Positions 17,314 through 27,575 are shown, counted from the first letter of the stretch. The stretch: DNA of 64,000 nt from Acidisoma silvae (GCF_020618775.1 NZ_JAESVB010000011.1:1-64000); one strand, 5' to 3'. Program-made: numbers and translations. The notes: generated by a model from the sequence alone, not told the origin.

Positions 17314-20019
17314 TCAGCCCAGCCGCGTCAGCGCGGCTTCCAGACGGGCGGCCTCGGCCTCGAAAGCGGCCAGGCGGTCGCGGTTTTCCTGCACGACTTC
17401 GGGCTTGGCGCGGGCAACGAAGCTTTCGTTCGACAGTTTGCCGCGCACCTTCTGTGCCTCGTCGAGCGCCTTCGCACGGTCCTTTTCCAGGCGCACGCGC
17501 TCGGCCGCGAGATCGATGAGGCCGGTCAGCGGGATGGCAATTGTAACAGAGCCCAGAACCGCCTGGGCCGAGCCCTGCGGCACCTCGCCTACCAGCGGGC
17601 TGACCTCGGAGGCGCGGCCCATGCGGCGAATCGGGTCGATCCAGCGGGCGGCGCGGCCGAGTTCCTCGTCTGTCGCGTCCTTCAGCAAAATCGGCGCCAG
17701 GATGGAGGGCGGCACCCGCATTTCGGACCGCACGGCGCGCACTTCCGTAATCAGCCCGACCACCCAATCCAGTTCCGCGCGGGCGGCCTGGGCGTCCGGC
17801 ACCGACACGGCTTCGGGCCAGTTTGCCTTGATCAGCGTGCCTTCGGCGCCAAAGCCGAACTCACCCCACAGCACTTCCGTGACATAGGGCATGGCCGGGT
17901 GCAGCAGTTTCAGGATGGTGCCAAGCACATGCGCGGCGACGGCCCGCACTTCGGCCGCCTCTGCCGTGTCACCCCCATCTTGCGCTTGGGCGAAGACGGG
18001 CTTCGCGAATTCGATGAACCAGTCGCAGAAGCTGTTCCAGGTGAAGCGATAGCCGGCAGAGGCATAGTCATCCAGGCGATAGGCTTCCAGCGCGGCGGTC
18101 GCTTCCGCGATGGCGGTATTGGCCGTGTCCAGAATCCAACGCGACAGCGGCAGTGTCACGGTGGCCGGATCGAAGCCGGCCACCGGCTTGACCTGGTTCA
18201 TTTCCAGGAAGCGCGCGGCATTCCACAGCTTGGTGACGAAGGACCGGTAGCTTTCCACCACTGCCGGACCCAGTTTGACGTCGCGGCCGGGGCCGGTCAG
18301 CGCGCAGATGGTGAAGCGCAGCGCGTCGGTGCCGTATTGGTCGATCAGTTCCAGCGGGTCGATGACATTGCCCTTGGACTTCGACATCTTCTGGCCGCGC
18401 TCGTCCCGCACCAGGCCATGGATATAGATCGTCTTGAAGGGCACATCCTCCATCGCGAACAGGCCCATCATCATCATCCGGGCGACCCAGAAGAAGATGA
18501 TGTCGAAACCCGTCACCAGCACGTCTGTCGGATAGTAGCGCGGCAGTTCCGGCGTCTGATCCGGCCAGCCGAGGGTCGAGAAAGGCCAAAGGCCGGAGCT
18601 GAACCAGGTGTCCAGCACGTCCTCGTCCTGCGTCAGCGCGGTCGCTTCGCCGTAATGGGCCTGGGCCTGGGCGGCGGCACCGGCCTCATCCTCGGCCACG
18701 AAGACAACGCCGTCCGGCCCGTACCAGGCCGGAATGCGATGCCCCCACCACAGCTGGCGGCTGATGCACCAGGGCTCGATATCGCGCATCCAGGCGAAGA
18801 AGGTGTTTTCCCACTGCTTGGGCACGAAGACCGTCCGCCCCTGCTCCACCGCTTCCACGGCGGGCTTGGCCAGCGTCGCGGCATCGCAGAACCACTGCAC
18901 CGTCAGCAGCGGTTCGATCGGCACGCCGGACCGGTCGCCATGCGGCACCTGGTTGCGGTGCTTCTCAACCTTGTCGAGCAGGTCCAGGCGTTCCAGCTCG
19001 GCGACGATGGCGGCGCGCAGCTTGAAGCGGTCCTCGCCGGCCAGGGCTGTCAGGAAGGCCGGGTCGGCGATGCCATCGACCGCGCGCAGATCGTTGCCGA
19101 TCTCATCCAGCGTGAAGGCCGCCTGACGGTCCAGCACGGAGGGCATGGGCAGGTTGTGCCGCTGGCCGACCGCGAAATCGTTGAAGTCATGCGCAGGCGT
19201 GATCTTCACCGCGCCCGTGCCTTTGGTCGGGTCGGAATGCTCGTCAGCGACGATCGGAATGCGGCGGCCGACCAACGGCAGGATGGCGAATTTGCCGATC
19301 AAGTCCTGGTAGCGCTCGTCTTCCGGATTCACGGCGACGGCGGCGTCACCGGGCAGGGTCTCGGGCCGTGTGGTGGCGACCGTGATGAAACGGCCCTCCA
19401 TGCCCTCGATCGGATAGCGCAGATACCACAGGCTGCCGTCCATCTCGCGGCTTTCGACCTCAAGGTCGGAAATCGCGGACTGGAATTTCGGATCCCAGTT
19501 CACCAGCCGCCGGTCGCGGTAGATCAGGCCCTTGTCGTGCAGCATGACGAAGATGCGGCGCACGGCGCGCGTCAGGCCTTCGTCCATGGTGAAGCGCTCG
19601 CGCGGCCAGTCCAGCGAGGCGCCGAGGCGGCGCAGCTGGGTGGTGATGGCACCGCCCGATTCGCCTTTCCACTGCCAGACGCGTTCCAGGAAGGCGTCGC
19701 GGCCCAATTCCTTGCGGGTCTTGCCCTCACCGGCCAGCAGGCGCTCCACCACCATCTGCGTCGCGATGCCGGCATGGTCGGTGCCGGGCTGCCACAGCAC
19801 ATCGCGCCCGCTCATCCGGCGATAGCGCACCAGGCTGTCCTGCACCGTGAAGGTCAGCGCGTGGCCCATATGCAGGCTGCCGGTGACGTTCGGCGGCGGG
19901 ATCATGATGGTGAAGGGCGTGCCGGCGGAAGCCGGATCGGCGGCGAAGGCGCCGCTCTCTTCCCAGGTTTTATACAGCCGGGCTTCGGCTTCGGCGGGGG
20001 AGAATGATTTGTCGAGCAT
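17314..20019 (-). CDS. valS: valyl-tRNA synthetase
   Basis: Charges tRNA-Val with valine in the cytoplasm. The 901-residue class I synthetase has the HIGH motif as HMGH (residues 50-53, in NVTGSLHMGHAL) and KMSKS at 544-548. It has the CP1 editing domain between them, an anticodon-binding domain after about 620, and the C-terminal coiled-coil arm (ERVRLEKDRAKALDEAQKV) typical of ValRS. N-terminus MLDKSFSPAEAEARLYKTW is standard. Full length, no anomalies. Confidence 0.98.
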   Translation of the reverse strand: MLDKSFSPAEAEARLYKTWEESGAFAADPASAGTPFTIMIPPPNVTGSLHMGHALTFTVQDSLVRYRRMSGRDVLWQPGTDHAGIATQMVVERLLAGEGKTRKELGRDAFLERVWQWKGESGGAITTQLRRLGASLDWPRERFTMDEGLTRAVRRIFVMLHDKGLIYRDRRLVNWDPKFQSAISDLEVESREMDGSLWYLRYPIEGMEGRFITVATTRPETLPGDAAVAVNPEDERYQDLIGKFAILPLVGRRIPIVADEHSDPTKGTGAVKITPAHDFNDFAVGQRHNLPMPSVLDRQAAFTLDEIGNDLRAVDGIADPAFLTALAGEDRFKLRAAIVAELERLDLLDKVEKHRNQVPHGDRSGVPIEPLLTVQWFCDAATLAKPAVEAVEQGRTVFVPKQWENTFFAWMRDIEPWCISRQLWWGHRIPAWYGPDGVVFVAEDEAGAAAQAQAHYGEATALTQDEDVLDTWFSSGLWPFSTLGWPDQTPELPRYYPTDVLVTGFDIIFFWVARMMMMGLFAMEDVPFKTIYIHGLVRDERGQKMSKSKGNVIDPLELIDQYGTDALRFTICALTGPGRDVKLGPAVVESYRSFVTKLWNAARFLEMNQVKPVAGFDPATVTLPLSRWILDTANTAIAEATAALEAYRLDDYASAGYRFTWNSFCDWFIEFAKPVFAQAQDGGDTAEAAEVRAVAAHVLGTILKLLHPAMPYVTEVLWGEFGFGAEGTLIKANWPEAVSVPDAQAARAELDWVVGLITEVRAVRSEMRVPPSILAPILLKDATDEELGRAARWIDPIRRMGRASEVSPLVGEVPQGSAQAVLGSVTIAIPLTGLIDLAAERVRLEKDRAKALDEAQKVRGKLSNESFVARAKPEVVQENRDRLAAFEAEAARLEAALTRLG

Positions 20020-20086
20020 GGCCCTGACTAGCCGAGACTCTTCACCTCATAAAGGGGGAGAAATGCGCATCTCCTGCCCCTCAAAA

Positions 20087-20209
20087 CGTCGTCCCCGGGC
20101 TTGTCCCGGGGATCTACCCGTCCCGGCGCCCCGACGGGTTGGTCCCCGGCATAAAGCCGGGGACAACAATATTAAAGCCGGGGATGACGATTGAGCCGGG
20201 GGCGACGTG
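20087..20209. repeat. REP-like palindrome cluster
   Basis: Several CCCCGGG/CCGGGG palindromes bounded by CGTCGTCC and GGCGACG ends, located between valS and the ABC ATPase gene. The internal pattern, with a CTTGTCC or CATAAAG centre between C- and G-runs, resembles the elements at 34874 and 53905. Confidence 0.7.
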
Positions 20210-20221
20210 AGCAGTGCGGCG

Positions 20222-21352
20222 TTAAACCACCTTGTCGGTCGCGGGGTCGATCAGGTGCATGTTGTTCATGTCGACGGCGAGGTGGATCTTGCTGCCGGGG
20301 CCGACCTGCACCAGCGGGTCGATACGAGCGCAGAAGGGCGCTTCCGTGATGTCCTTATGATCGCCGCCGCCCAGGAAGAAATAGATCACCGTCTCCATGC
20401 CCATCGGCTCGGTGATATCGACATCGACGGCGACCGTCGCGAAGCCGGGGCGATTGTCGCCGACATAGACCGGCATATGTTCCGGCCGGATGCCGAACAG
20501 CATCTCCTTGCCCGCGTAAGGCGCGTAGCGCGCCACGCGCTCGGCCGGCACGGCCAGCTTGATGCCATTGGCGAGGAGTTGCACGGCCAGGCCTTCGCCT
20601 TCGCGCACCAATGTGCACGGAATGAAATTCATCCCCGGGCTGCCGATGAAGCCGGCGACGAAACGGGTTTCCGGATGGTGATACAGTTCCTGCGGCGGCC
20701 CGACCTGCTCGATCAGCCCCTGGTTCATGACGACGACGCGATCGGCCAGCGTCATCGCTTCCACCTGATCATGCGTCACATAGACGGTCGTGGTCTTGAC
20801 CGTGTTATGGACCTTCTTGATTTCGGTGCGCATCTGCACGCGCAGCTTGGCGTCGAGATTCGACAGCGGCTCGTCGAACAGGAAGACCTTGGGGTTGCGC
20901 ACGATGGCGCGGCCCATGGCGACACGCTGGCGCTGACCGCCCGACAGGGCGCGCGGCTTGCGCTGTAGCAGCGGCGTCAGATGCAGGATGCGGGCGGCAT
21001 CCTCCACCCGGCGCTTGATGTCTTCCTTGGGAAACTTCCGCAGCTTCAAGCCGAAGGCCATATTGTCGTAGACCGACATATGCGGATACAGCGCGTAGTT
21101 CTGGAAGACCATGGCGATATCGCGGTCGCGCGGCGGCACGTCGTTGACGACGCGACCGCCGATGTCGATCTCGCCGCCCGAAATCTCTTCCAGCCCCGCG
21201 ATCATGCGCAGCGTCGTCGATTTGCCGCAGCCCGAAGGCCCGACGAGGACGACGAATTCGCCGTCCGCGATTTCAAGATTGATGCCTTTGACGGCCAGCG
21301 CGTCGCTGCCCTCATAGGTCTTTTTCAGCGTTCTGATGGATACCTGAGCCAT
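20222..21352 (-). CDS. sugar/glycerol-3-phosphate-type ABC transporter ATPase (UgpC/MsmK-like)
   Basis: ATP-hydrolysing subunit of 376 residues for a carbohydrate-type importer. Walker [10 protein letters not shown] is near residue 37, the Q-loop QNYALYPHM near 82, signature [15 protein letters not shown] near 135, Walker [13 protein letters not shown], and TYVTHD H-loop. A C-terminal regulatory MOP/TOBE domain (GIRPEHM) follows after 235. The frame extends to 21595, but ATG 21352 (MAQVSIRTL) follows AGGGGA and matches family N-termini. No permease or binding-protein gene is adjacent, so it may serve one or several distant transporters. Confidence 0.92.
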   Translation of the reverse strand: MAQVSIRTLKKTYEGSDALAVKGINLEIADGEFVVLVGPSGCGKSTTLRMIAGLEEISGGEIDIGGRVVNDVPPRDRDIAMVFQNYALYPHMSVYDNMAFGLKLRKFPKEDIKRRVEDAARILHLTPLLQRKPRALSGGQRQRVAMGRAIVRNPKVFLFDEPLSNLDAKLRVQMRTEIKKVHNTVKTTTVYVTHDQVEAMTLADRVVVMNQGLIEQVGPPQELYHHPETRFVAGFIGSPGMNFIPCTLVREGEGLAVQLLANGIKLAVPAERVARYAPYAGKEMLFGIRPEHMPVYVGDNRPGFATVAVDVDITEPMGMETVIYFFLGGGDHKDITEAPFCARIDPLVQVGPGSKIHLAVDMNNMHLIDPATDKVV

Positions 21353-21615
21353 TGATCCGTTTCCCCTATAGACCGAGCAAAGCAGTCGTTCGTCGCGCAA
21401 ACCCAGCTTAAATGCCGGTTTTCTGTTTTTACTGAACCAAGCGTAGCCGGATTTTTCGGGCTTGACCACTGTCTTGATAGGCCGCGCAAGCGATTGCGAT
21501 CTCAGCCCGCCCGGGCGGCCGGCAGGGTGACGGTTTCGTAGGTTGAAAATCCGCGCGGCCCGGCCGACCATGCCGCGCGCTTGACCAGCGCCCATCAGGG
21601 AAGAGAACAGACGCC

Positions 21616-22704
21616 ATGGCAGACGCAGCTCCCATCCGCACCGCTCTGATCGGCTATGGCTATGTCGGCCGCGTCTTTCACGCGCCCCTTATCCGTGCCG
21701 TGCCGGGCCTGGACCTGACCGTCATCGGGTCCAGCCAGCCGGCGGAGACGGTGCAGGAGACCGCGCCCGGCACGGTGGTGATCGCCGATCCGGTGGCGGC
21801 GGCAACCGCGCCGGATGTCGATCTCGTCGTCATCGCCAGCCCCAATGACAGCCATGCCAGGCTTGCCATAGCGGCGCTGGAGGCCGGCAAGCATGTTGTG
21901 GTCGACAAGCCCTTTACCGTGTCTTTGGGTGAGGCGCGCGCCGTGGCCGCCGCCGCCGAGAAGGCCGGCAAAACCCTGTCGGTCTTTCAGAACCGCCGCC
22001 TCGACAGCGATTTCCTGACGGCCGAGGCAGCGCTTGCCAGCGGCCGCCTGGGCCGGCTGGTGCATTTCGAAAGCCGTATCGATCGCTACCGGCCGGAAAC
22101 GCAGGACCGCTGGCGCGAGCGCCCCGGCCCGGGTACCGGCCTGTGGTTCGATCTCGGTGCGCATCTGGCCGATCAGGCGTTGAAACTCTTCGGCCTGCCC
22201 GAAAGTGTTGACGTGCATACCGCCAGCCAGCGCGCCGCAGGCACGGCGCCAGACTGGTTCCACGCCGTGCTGACCTATCCCGGCCTGCATGTCATTTTGG
22301 GCGCGGGTTGTCTTGTCGCCGGCGGCAGCAGCCGCTTCACCTTGCATGGCACGGAGGCGACCTTCGTCAAATCCGGCGTCGATGTGCAGGAAACCCAGCT
22401 GCGCCAGGGCATGGTGCCGGGCGATCTGGATTGGGGCATCGACCTCGATGCCGCGACGATCGTTGACGGCGCCACCGCCGAACCGGAAGTGATGGCCGCC
22501 GTCGATGGGGATTACCTGCGTTATTACGCGGGCGTGCGCGACGCCATTCTGGGCCAGGGTGCCAACCCCGTACCACCGGCCGAGGCTGTGGCCCTGATGG
22601 CCTTGATCGAAGCGGGCGAGCAATCGGCCGCCACCGGCCGCGCTCTGCCGCTATCCCTCACCCAGGCCGAAATCGCCGGCTTCACCGCCGCCAGAGCGGG
22701 ATGA
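21616..22704 (+). CDS. Gfo/Idh/MocA-family NAD(P)-dependent oxidoreductase
   Basis: Predicted sugar or inositol dehydrogenase of 362 residues. The N-terminal Rossmann fold has [18 protein letters not shown] and [24 protein letters not shown]. The family's catalytic DKPFT motif follows near residue 97, and the C-terminal alpha/beta domain contains [21 protein letters not shown] with candidate catalytic residues. It is closest in style to YvaA/YdgJ-type oxidoreductases. The stop overlaps the next gene's start (ATGA), making a two-gene operon. Substrate unknown. Confidence 0.9.
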   Translation: MADAAPIRTALIGYGYVGRVFHAPLIRAVPGLDLTVIGSSQPAETVQETAPGTVVIADPVAAATAPDVDLVVIASPNDSHARLAIAALEAGKHVVVDKPFTVSLGEARAVAAAAEKAGKTLSVFQNRRLDSDFLTAEAALASGRLGRLVHFESRIDRYRPETQDRWRERPGPGTGLWFDLGAHLADQALKLFGLPESVDVHTASQRAAGTAPDWFHAVLTYPGLHVILGAGCLVAGGSSRFTLHGTEATFVKSGVDVQETQLRQGMVPGDLDWGIDLDAATIVDGATAEPEVMAAVDGDYLRYYAGVRDAILGQGANPVPPAEAVALMALIEAGEQSAATGRALPLSLTQAEIAGFTAARAG

Positions 22705-23198
22705 GGCTGGACCATCTGCCGGCGCTGGCGACAAAGCGGCTGGCGCTGCGGCCCTTGGTGCTGGCGGATGCGGATGCCTTCCGGGCGATGACGGATCATC
22801 CCGCCGTCACCGCTGCCGTGCATTTCCTGGCAAGCCCTTTCACGCTCGCTGCCGCCGAAGGTCTGATTGCCGGTGACGGTGACGGGCGCGATTGTTTCTG
22901 GGGGGTCTGGCGGCAGGGCGGCAACGATCTGCTCGGCACCATCGGCACGCATCTGCGCGGAACGGCCGAAATCGAAATCGGCTATTGGTTCGCGCCCGCG
23001 TCGCAGGGACAAGGCATCGCGACCGAGGCGGCAGGCGCTATTCTGGCCGCGCTGCACGACGCCTATCCCGACTGTATTGTCTACGCGGAATGCAGGCCGG
23101 ACAACGAACCGTCCTGGCGGCTGCTGCAACGCCTGGGTTTCCGCCATCACGGCGTGGCCGGTGCGCGACCCGGACGCGCGCGGCTGGTGCTATTGTAA
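22701..23198 (+). CDS. GNAT-family N-acetyltransferase (RimJ/RimL type)
   Basis: Acetyl-CoA-dependent acetyltransferase of 165 residues. The N-terminus (TKRLALRPLVLADADAF) is typical of RimJ/RimL-like enzymes. The acetyl-CoA-binding motif A region is EIEIGYWFAPASQGQGIATEAAGAI near residues 90-115, and ECRPDNEPSWRLLQRLGF near 135-152 completes the fold. Translationally coupled to the upstream oxidoreductase by ATGA. It ends two bases before the convergent AraC-type gene. Substrate (protein N-terminus or small molecule) is unknown. Confidence 0.9.
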   Translation: MRLDHLPALATKRLALRPLVLADADAFRAMTDHPAVTAAVHFLASPFTLAAAEGLIAGDGDGRDCFWGVWRQGGNDLLGTIGTHLRGTAEIEIGYWFAPASQGQGIATEAAGAILAALHDAYPDCIVYAECRPDNEPSWRLLQRLGFRHHGVAGARPGRARLVLL

Positions 23199-23200
23199 TA

Positions 23201-24316
23201 TCAAAATGACGTGGCAAGCGCCCGGGTCTGGCTCAGGCGCCGGTATTCCATCGGCGAACAGCCGAAGGTTCTGGTAAAGGCGCGCGTAAAAGCCGCGTGT
23301 TCCGAATAGCGCAGCCGCGAGGCCAAGACCGCCATCGGCACGTCCGTCGCCTCGATGTAATACCTTGCCCCGGACATCATCATATAAAAAATGATGTCGG
23401 AAAACGTGACGTTCTGATCCGCCAGGCGGCGTGCCAGACTAGCCCGGCTCATCCCCATATGCCGTGCGACCGTCGTCATGCCACCGGTCGGATTATAGAC
23501 GTAGCGGCGAAAGTAAAAGGCGACGGTTGGAACGAAGGCACGATAGGGCAGCGCCTGAATCGTTTCAGTTGACGTGTAAATAGAGGAAAGCTCGGCGTCT
23601 TCCGGCAGAAGGCATCTATGGTGCAACGCAGGCCGGGGTATCCGTATGGCCGTGTAACTAGTTGCCCCGAATGCCACGGGAATGCCGAAAATCTGGGTTG
23701 CCTGACCTGGGCTTGCACCGCCGAGATGCGAGATCAGAACCTCCTGCGGCCAAAATGGCCGCGGCAGCAATGTTCTCATCAATCTGGTCAAGCTCGCGAT
23801 CATCAGTTCTGTCACCGGAATGCGCCGCCAGTCCAAAGCGTTGCGGTGCTCGTATTCAAGCAAAGCGCCATCGCGGTCCAGGCTCAAGGACAGCCGCCCA
23901 TCCCCCTGAAAATGAGTGAAATAGGCGCAGAGTTGCTTCAACACGGTGATGAGGACAGGGGCAGACTGGAAGTTCACCAGCGGCCTGATGAGATCGATAA
24001 AGGGAAAATCGAGTCCGATCCTGGCCGGGAGCAGTGGATCCCGCAGAGACCAAGCCGCATTTTTCAGCCGCTCTCCGATTTGCGTGCTCGTTGACACATG
24101 CTCGGACAAGGCATGAAGCGGTTGATTGCCCCCCGCATCCAGACCTAAACGGTCGCGCAATCCGTTCAGGCTGGCGCTGATATGGTGACAGAGGGCCTGG
24201 GCCAGAAGGCCGCTCTGCCCTTCGCTGATATCCGCCAGGTAGCTCCCTTTCGGGAGCGCGCGTGCATAGGCGTCACCTGCTAAAAAATTCAAACCGGAGG
24301 CGGAGATATGGCTCAT
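23201..24316 (-). CDS. AraC-family transcriptional regulator, OruR-like (paralogue of the gene at 1782)
   Basis: Regulator of about 371 residues with an arabinose-regulator-like ligand domain (about 1-250) and a C-terminal AraC DNA-binding domain (MGMSRASLARRLADQ, then LASRLRYSEHAAFTRAFTRTFG). It shares many positions with the gene at 1782-2903, for example RYSEH.AFTRAFT and a matching middle segment (NAAWSLRDP versus NAARSMRDP). The frame opens at GTG 24355; ATG 24316 (MSHISAS) lines up with the paralogue's start and is used. Ligand and targets are unknown. The downstream GNAT gene is convergent. Confidence 0.82.
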   Translation of the reverse strand: MSHISASGLNFLAGDAYARALPKGSYLADISEGQSGLLAQALCHHISASLNGLRDRLGLDAGGNQPLHALSEHVSTSTQIGERLKNAAWSLRDPLLPARIGLDFPFIDLIRPLVNFQSAPVLITVLKQLCAYFTHFQGDGRLSLSLDRDGALLEYEHRNALDWRRIPVTELMIASLTRLMRTLLPRPFWPQEVLISHLGGASPGQATQIFGIPVAFGATSYTAIRIPRPALHHRCLLPEDAELSSIYTSTETIQALPYRAFVPTVAFYFRRYVYNPTGGMTTVARHMGMSRASLARRLADQNVTFSDIIFYMMMSGARYYIEATDVPMAVLASRLRYSEHAAFTRAFTRTFGCSPMEYRRLSQTRALATSF

Positions 24317-24494
24317 GAGCTTCACAAAGTTTCTGGCGATTGACGTCGTGATCACGCATTCGTGAGCGCCCTTATAATACGCAGCGGCCTTGCCTCTTAG
24401 ACAGTAGGCCTCAAAAAAATAATCCTAAAGGATTACTCCTGTTTTGAATTGACCTTTGCATCACCGATCAAAAAAGCGCGGCTACCCCAAACCC

Positions 24495-25481
24495 TCACTG
24501 GCTGCCGGACAGGCGGGGCGGCGGCGCGCCCGTCATGAAGGACGCCAGAAAGACTTTGCCGAGCATATATTTGGTCTCGGGCGCGTCCAGCCGCATACCG
24601 CCCAGGCGAACGCCTCGCTCAAAAGCATCCGCAGTCGGCGCAGCCAGATTGCGGTCTTCCAGCGGGCCAAGGGCCGCGAAGGCCGCGCTGAGCAGCACGC
24701 CGGCGTAGTAAAGGCGCACCAGGGCGCGGGCCAAAGCCAGTCTTGTCGGATCGACCCTGTCCGGCCAATGGGCGCCGGCCGCCTGTTGCAGCAATTCGGC
24801 GCAGCCGTGATCGGGTGCGAAATTGTCCAGCGCCGTCGCGATGTCGATATGGGGGTCATTGGCATAGGCCGATTCCCAGTCGATCAGCCAAAGCCTGGTG
24901 CCGTCGAACAGCAGGTTGCGCGGCAGCAGGTCATTATGACTGGCGATGCTGCGTGCACTGCCCGCGTCGAAGGCCTTACGGACACGGGCCAGGCGCGCGG
25001 TCACCTTGTCCAGCACGCCGCCGGCGAACAGCCCGGTGCCGCAGACATAGGCCCATAACCGGCCGACCATATCCGTGTAATCAAGGAAACGCGGAAAGAC
25101 CGGGCTGCTTTGCAGGCTATCAATCAGCCCGCCCACGCCCTGGGCCAGCCCGGCGCTGCCGCCGGGATAGGTCGCGAGCGGCTTTTCGTCGATGAAATCC
25201 ATCACCGCCACGCCCAATCCGTCATCGGCGTGATAAAGATGCGGTGCCAGCCCGGCCTCCGCCGCCATCGCCATCGCGGCATATTGGTGCGGATTGCGCA
25301 GCGGGCTGCGCTCGCCTTCCAGCCGCACGACATAGGTATTGCCGCCGCGATTGACCCGAAAGGGAAAGGCGGTGGAGGCGCCGCCCGGCAGCGGCGCGAT
25401 GTTATCGGTCTCGGCCGAGCCGAAAGCCGCGATCAGTGCGGCGCGCAGACGCTCCTGCTGTTGCTCGCCGATGACCGTCAT
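24495..25481 (-). CDS. choline/aminoglycoside-kinase-family phosphotransferase
   Basis: Small-molecule kinase of 328 residues with the APH/choline kinase fold. The N-lobe has PLPGGASTAFPFRV and YVVRLEGE, and the catalytic loop is SHNDLLPRNLLFDG (Asp near 188). The metal-binding IDWESA follows near 205, a sequence common in choline and ethanolamine kinases. Its start overlaps the stop of the LysE-family exporter gene, so the two form an operon in the order exporter then kinase. The true substrate is not shown. Confidence 0.85.
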   Translation of the reverse strand: MTVIGEQQQERLRAALIAAFGSAETDNIAPLPGGASTAFPFRVNRGGNTYVVRLEGERSPLRNPHQYAAMAMAAEAGLAPHLYHADDGLGVAVMDFIDEKPLATYPGGSAGLAQGVGGLIDSLQSSPVFPRFLDYTDMVGRLWAYVCGTGLFAGGVLDKVTARLARVRKAFDAGSARSIASHNDLLPRNLLFDGTRLWLIDWESAYANDPHIDIATALDNFAPDHGCAELLQQAAGAHWPDRVDPTRLALARALVRLYYAGVLLSAAFAALGPLEDRNLAAPTADAFERGVRLGGMRLDAPETKYMLGKVFLASFMTGAPPPRLSGSQ

Positions 25482-26095
25482 CGTCTATGGGCGACCGCGA
25501 GACCGGCTGCGGCGGCCATCAGCATGCCGCCCGATAGGCGATTGCGCAGGCGTGCGTGGCGTGACAGCAGGCCGCGCGCCCGGCCGGCGCCGATCGCCCA
25601 ACCGGAATCCAAGATGCCGATGATGACAAGAAAGGTCACGGTCAGTAGCGCCACCTGGGGCAGCACGGCATGGTGCGGCGCGATGAATTGCGGAAACAGC
25701 GCACCCAGGAACAGCAGCACTTTCGGATTGGTCAGCGAAACGGCCGCGGCTCTTGGCAGCATCGCCCGCAGCGGGATTTTTTCGCCCGCGCGCACGCGGG
25801 CAAGATCAACCACCGGTGCCCGCCACTGCCGGTAGCCGAGATACAGAAGATAGACAACGCCAAGCCAGCGCAGCGCCGTGAACCAGATGCCCATGCTCTC
25901 CAGCAAAGCCGTCAGCCCCAGCGCGACCGCGATCATCTGCACGACCTGGGCGGACACCGTGCCCGCCACCGTCGCCAATCCGTAGCGCACGCCATGGGCG
26001 ACGCTATTGGCAACGATCAGCGCGACATTCGGCCCCGGAATACAGCCGAGGATGAGGGTGACACCGACAAATCCGAAATAGAGTTGCCAGTCCAT
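25478..26095 (-). CDS. LysE/RhtB-family amino acid exporter
   Basis: Inner-membrane exporter of 205 residues with about six helices. The family signature near the N-terminus is GCIPGPNVALIVANSVAHGVR, followed by a second helix pair (VVQMIAVALGLTALL) and the conserved SLTNPKVLLFLGALFPQF segment near residue 140. It resembles RhtB/LeuE-type translocators of homoserine, threonine or related amino acids. It overlaps the downstream kinase gene by 4 bases. Substrate unassigned. Confidence 0.9.
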   Translation of the reverse strand: MDWQLYFGFVGVTLILGCIPGPNVALIVANSVAHGVRYGLATVAGTVSAQVVQMIAVALGLTALLESMGIWFTALRWLGVVYLLYLGYRQWRAPVVDLARVRAGEKIPLRAMLPRAAAVSLTNPKVLLFLGALFPQFIAPHHAVLPQVALLTVTFLVIIGILDSGWAIGAGRARGLLSRHARLRNRLSGGMLMAAAAGLAVAHRR

Positions 26096-26174
26096 CGACC
26101 CTCCCCCGCATTGCCCGGCATGAAGCGCGAAAATCTAGACCTCTCGGGATCGTTTCGCCAGAGGTAAGCGGGCC

Positions 26175-27545
26175 TCAGCCGGCCTTGATCTGCCCCCAGG
26201 TGCGGTCGATGGCGCGCGCCGCGCGCTCCACCACCAGCCCCACTTCCTCGTCGGAAATCACCAGCGGCGGGGCCAGCACCATGGTGTCGCGGCAGGCGCG
26301 CATCACCAACCCCTCTTCGGTCGCGAAATTGCGGCAGGTGAGACCGACCTTCCGCGATGACGCATAGGGTTTGTGGCCGGCTTTGTCTTCCGCGAGTTCC
26401 AGCGCGATCATCAGCCCCCTGCCCCGGATTTCGCTGACCAGCGGATGGTCGCCGAGCGCGTCCCGCAGCCCGGCCAGCAGCGTCGCACCCTGACGCTCGG
26501 CCGCGCCCACAAGGTTCTGGCTGTCGATGACGTCGAGATTGGCGAGTGCGACGGCGCAGGCCACCGGATGCCCGGAATAGGTAAAGCCGTGATAGAATTC
26601 GCCGCCCTGTTCGATGAAGGTTTCGGCCACCCGGTCACCCACGAACAGCGCCGATAACGGCACATAGCCCGAGGTGATGCCCTTGGCCGTCGTCATCAGG
26701 TCCGGCTGGATGCCATAGACGTCGGACCCGAACATCGCGCCAAGACGGCCATAGCCGCAGATGACCTCGTCGGCGATCAGCAGGATGTCATGCGCGCGGC
26801 AGATGCGCTGGATTTCCGGCCAATAGCTGTCGGGCGGAATGATGACGCCGCCGGCCCCCTGGATGGGCTCGCCGATGAAGGCGGCGATCTTGTCCGCCCC
26901 GACCTGCTGAATATAGGCCTCCAGGCTTTGCGCGGCCTTGAGGCCAAATTCCTCGGGGCTCAGGTCACCCGCGTCGCGCCAGGTATAGGGCGTCATCACC
27001 TGATGGAAATCCGGCAGGTCACCGGCCTGCTTGTGCATGTCCGTCATGCCGCTGACCGACGCGCCGGCGATGGTGGAGCCGTGATAGCCGTATTCGCGGC
27101 TGACGATGATGCGCTTCTCCGGCTTGCCCTGGAGCTTCCAGAACTGGCGCGCGATGCGCAGCGCACTGTCCACCGCTTCCGACCCCGATGAGGCATAGAA
27201 AACATGATTCAGCCCGGCCGGGGACATCCGCGCCAGACGCTCCGACAAGGCGGCGACGGCCGGCGTCGTGCTGCTGAAGAAGCAGTTGTAATAAGGAAGT
27301 GTCGCCATCTGGCGGGCGGCGGCTTCCACCAGGGTCGGCTGGCTGTAGCCGGCATTGACGCACCACAGCCCGGCCATGCCGTCCAGCAGGCGCTGCCCGT
27401 CACCGTCCCAGATCCACACACCCTCGGCGCGGGTGATGACGCGCACGCGGCCTTCATGCAGCGACTTATGGTCGGTGAAGGGATGCAGGTGATGCGCGTT
27501 ATCGACGGCGCGGAGATGGTCGATGTCGTTCGGGATATCCAGCAT
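26175..27545 (-). CDS. class III aminotransferase, putrescine/GABA aminotransferase-like
   Basis: PLP-dependent omega-aminotransferase of 456 residues. Features include VWIWDGDGQRLLDGMAGLWCVN, the GSEAVDSALRIARQF segment, YGYHGST, GEPIQGAGG, LIADEVICGYGR, and the PLP-lysine in TTAKGITSGYVPLSA. N-terminal AVDNAHHLHPFTDHKSL is characteristic of the SpuC/putrescine-pyruvate group. ATG 27545 has AAGAGG upstream; the longer frame to 27602 lies in a repeat. With the neighbouring Puu-like genes a role in putrescine or GABA transamination is likely, but donor specificity is inferred. Confidence 0.9.
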   Translation of the reverse strand: MLDIPNDIDHLRAVDNAHHLHPFTDHKSLHEGRVRVITRAEGVWIWDGDGQRLLDGMAGLWCVNAGYSQPTLVEAAARQMATLPYYNCFFSSTTPAVAALSERLARMSPAGLNHVFYASSGSEAVDSALRIARQFWKLQGKPEKRIIVSREYGYHGSTIAGASVSGMTDMHKQAGDLPDFHQVMTPYTWRDAGDLSPEEFGLKAAQSLEAYIQQVGADKIAAFIGEPIQGAGGVIIPPDSYWPEIQRICRAHDILLIADEVICGYGRLGAMFGSDVYGIQPDLMTTAKGITSGYVPLSALFVGDRVAETFIEQGGEFYHGFTYSGHPVACAVALANLDVIDSQNLVGAAERQGATLLAGLRDALGDHPLVSEIRGRGLMIALELAEDKAGHKPYASSRKVGLTCRNFATEEGLVMRACRDTMVLAPPLVISDEEVGLVVERAARAIDRTWGQIKAG

Positions 27546-27575
27546 GGGAACCTCTTTATGTTTCGGCCCACATTT

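Noticed and set aside
17899-20007. 702-codon plus-strand open frame opposite valS
   Set aside because: Shadow of valS, with no recognisable motif and skewed composition. valS motifs on the other strand are complete.
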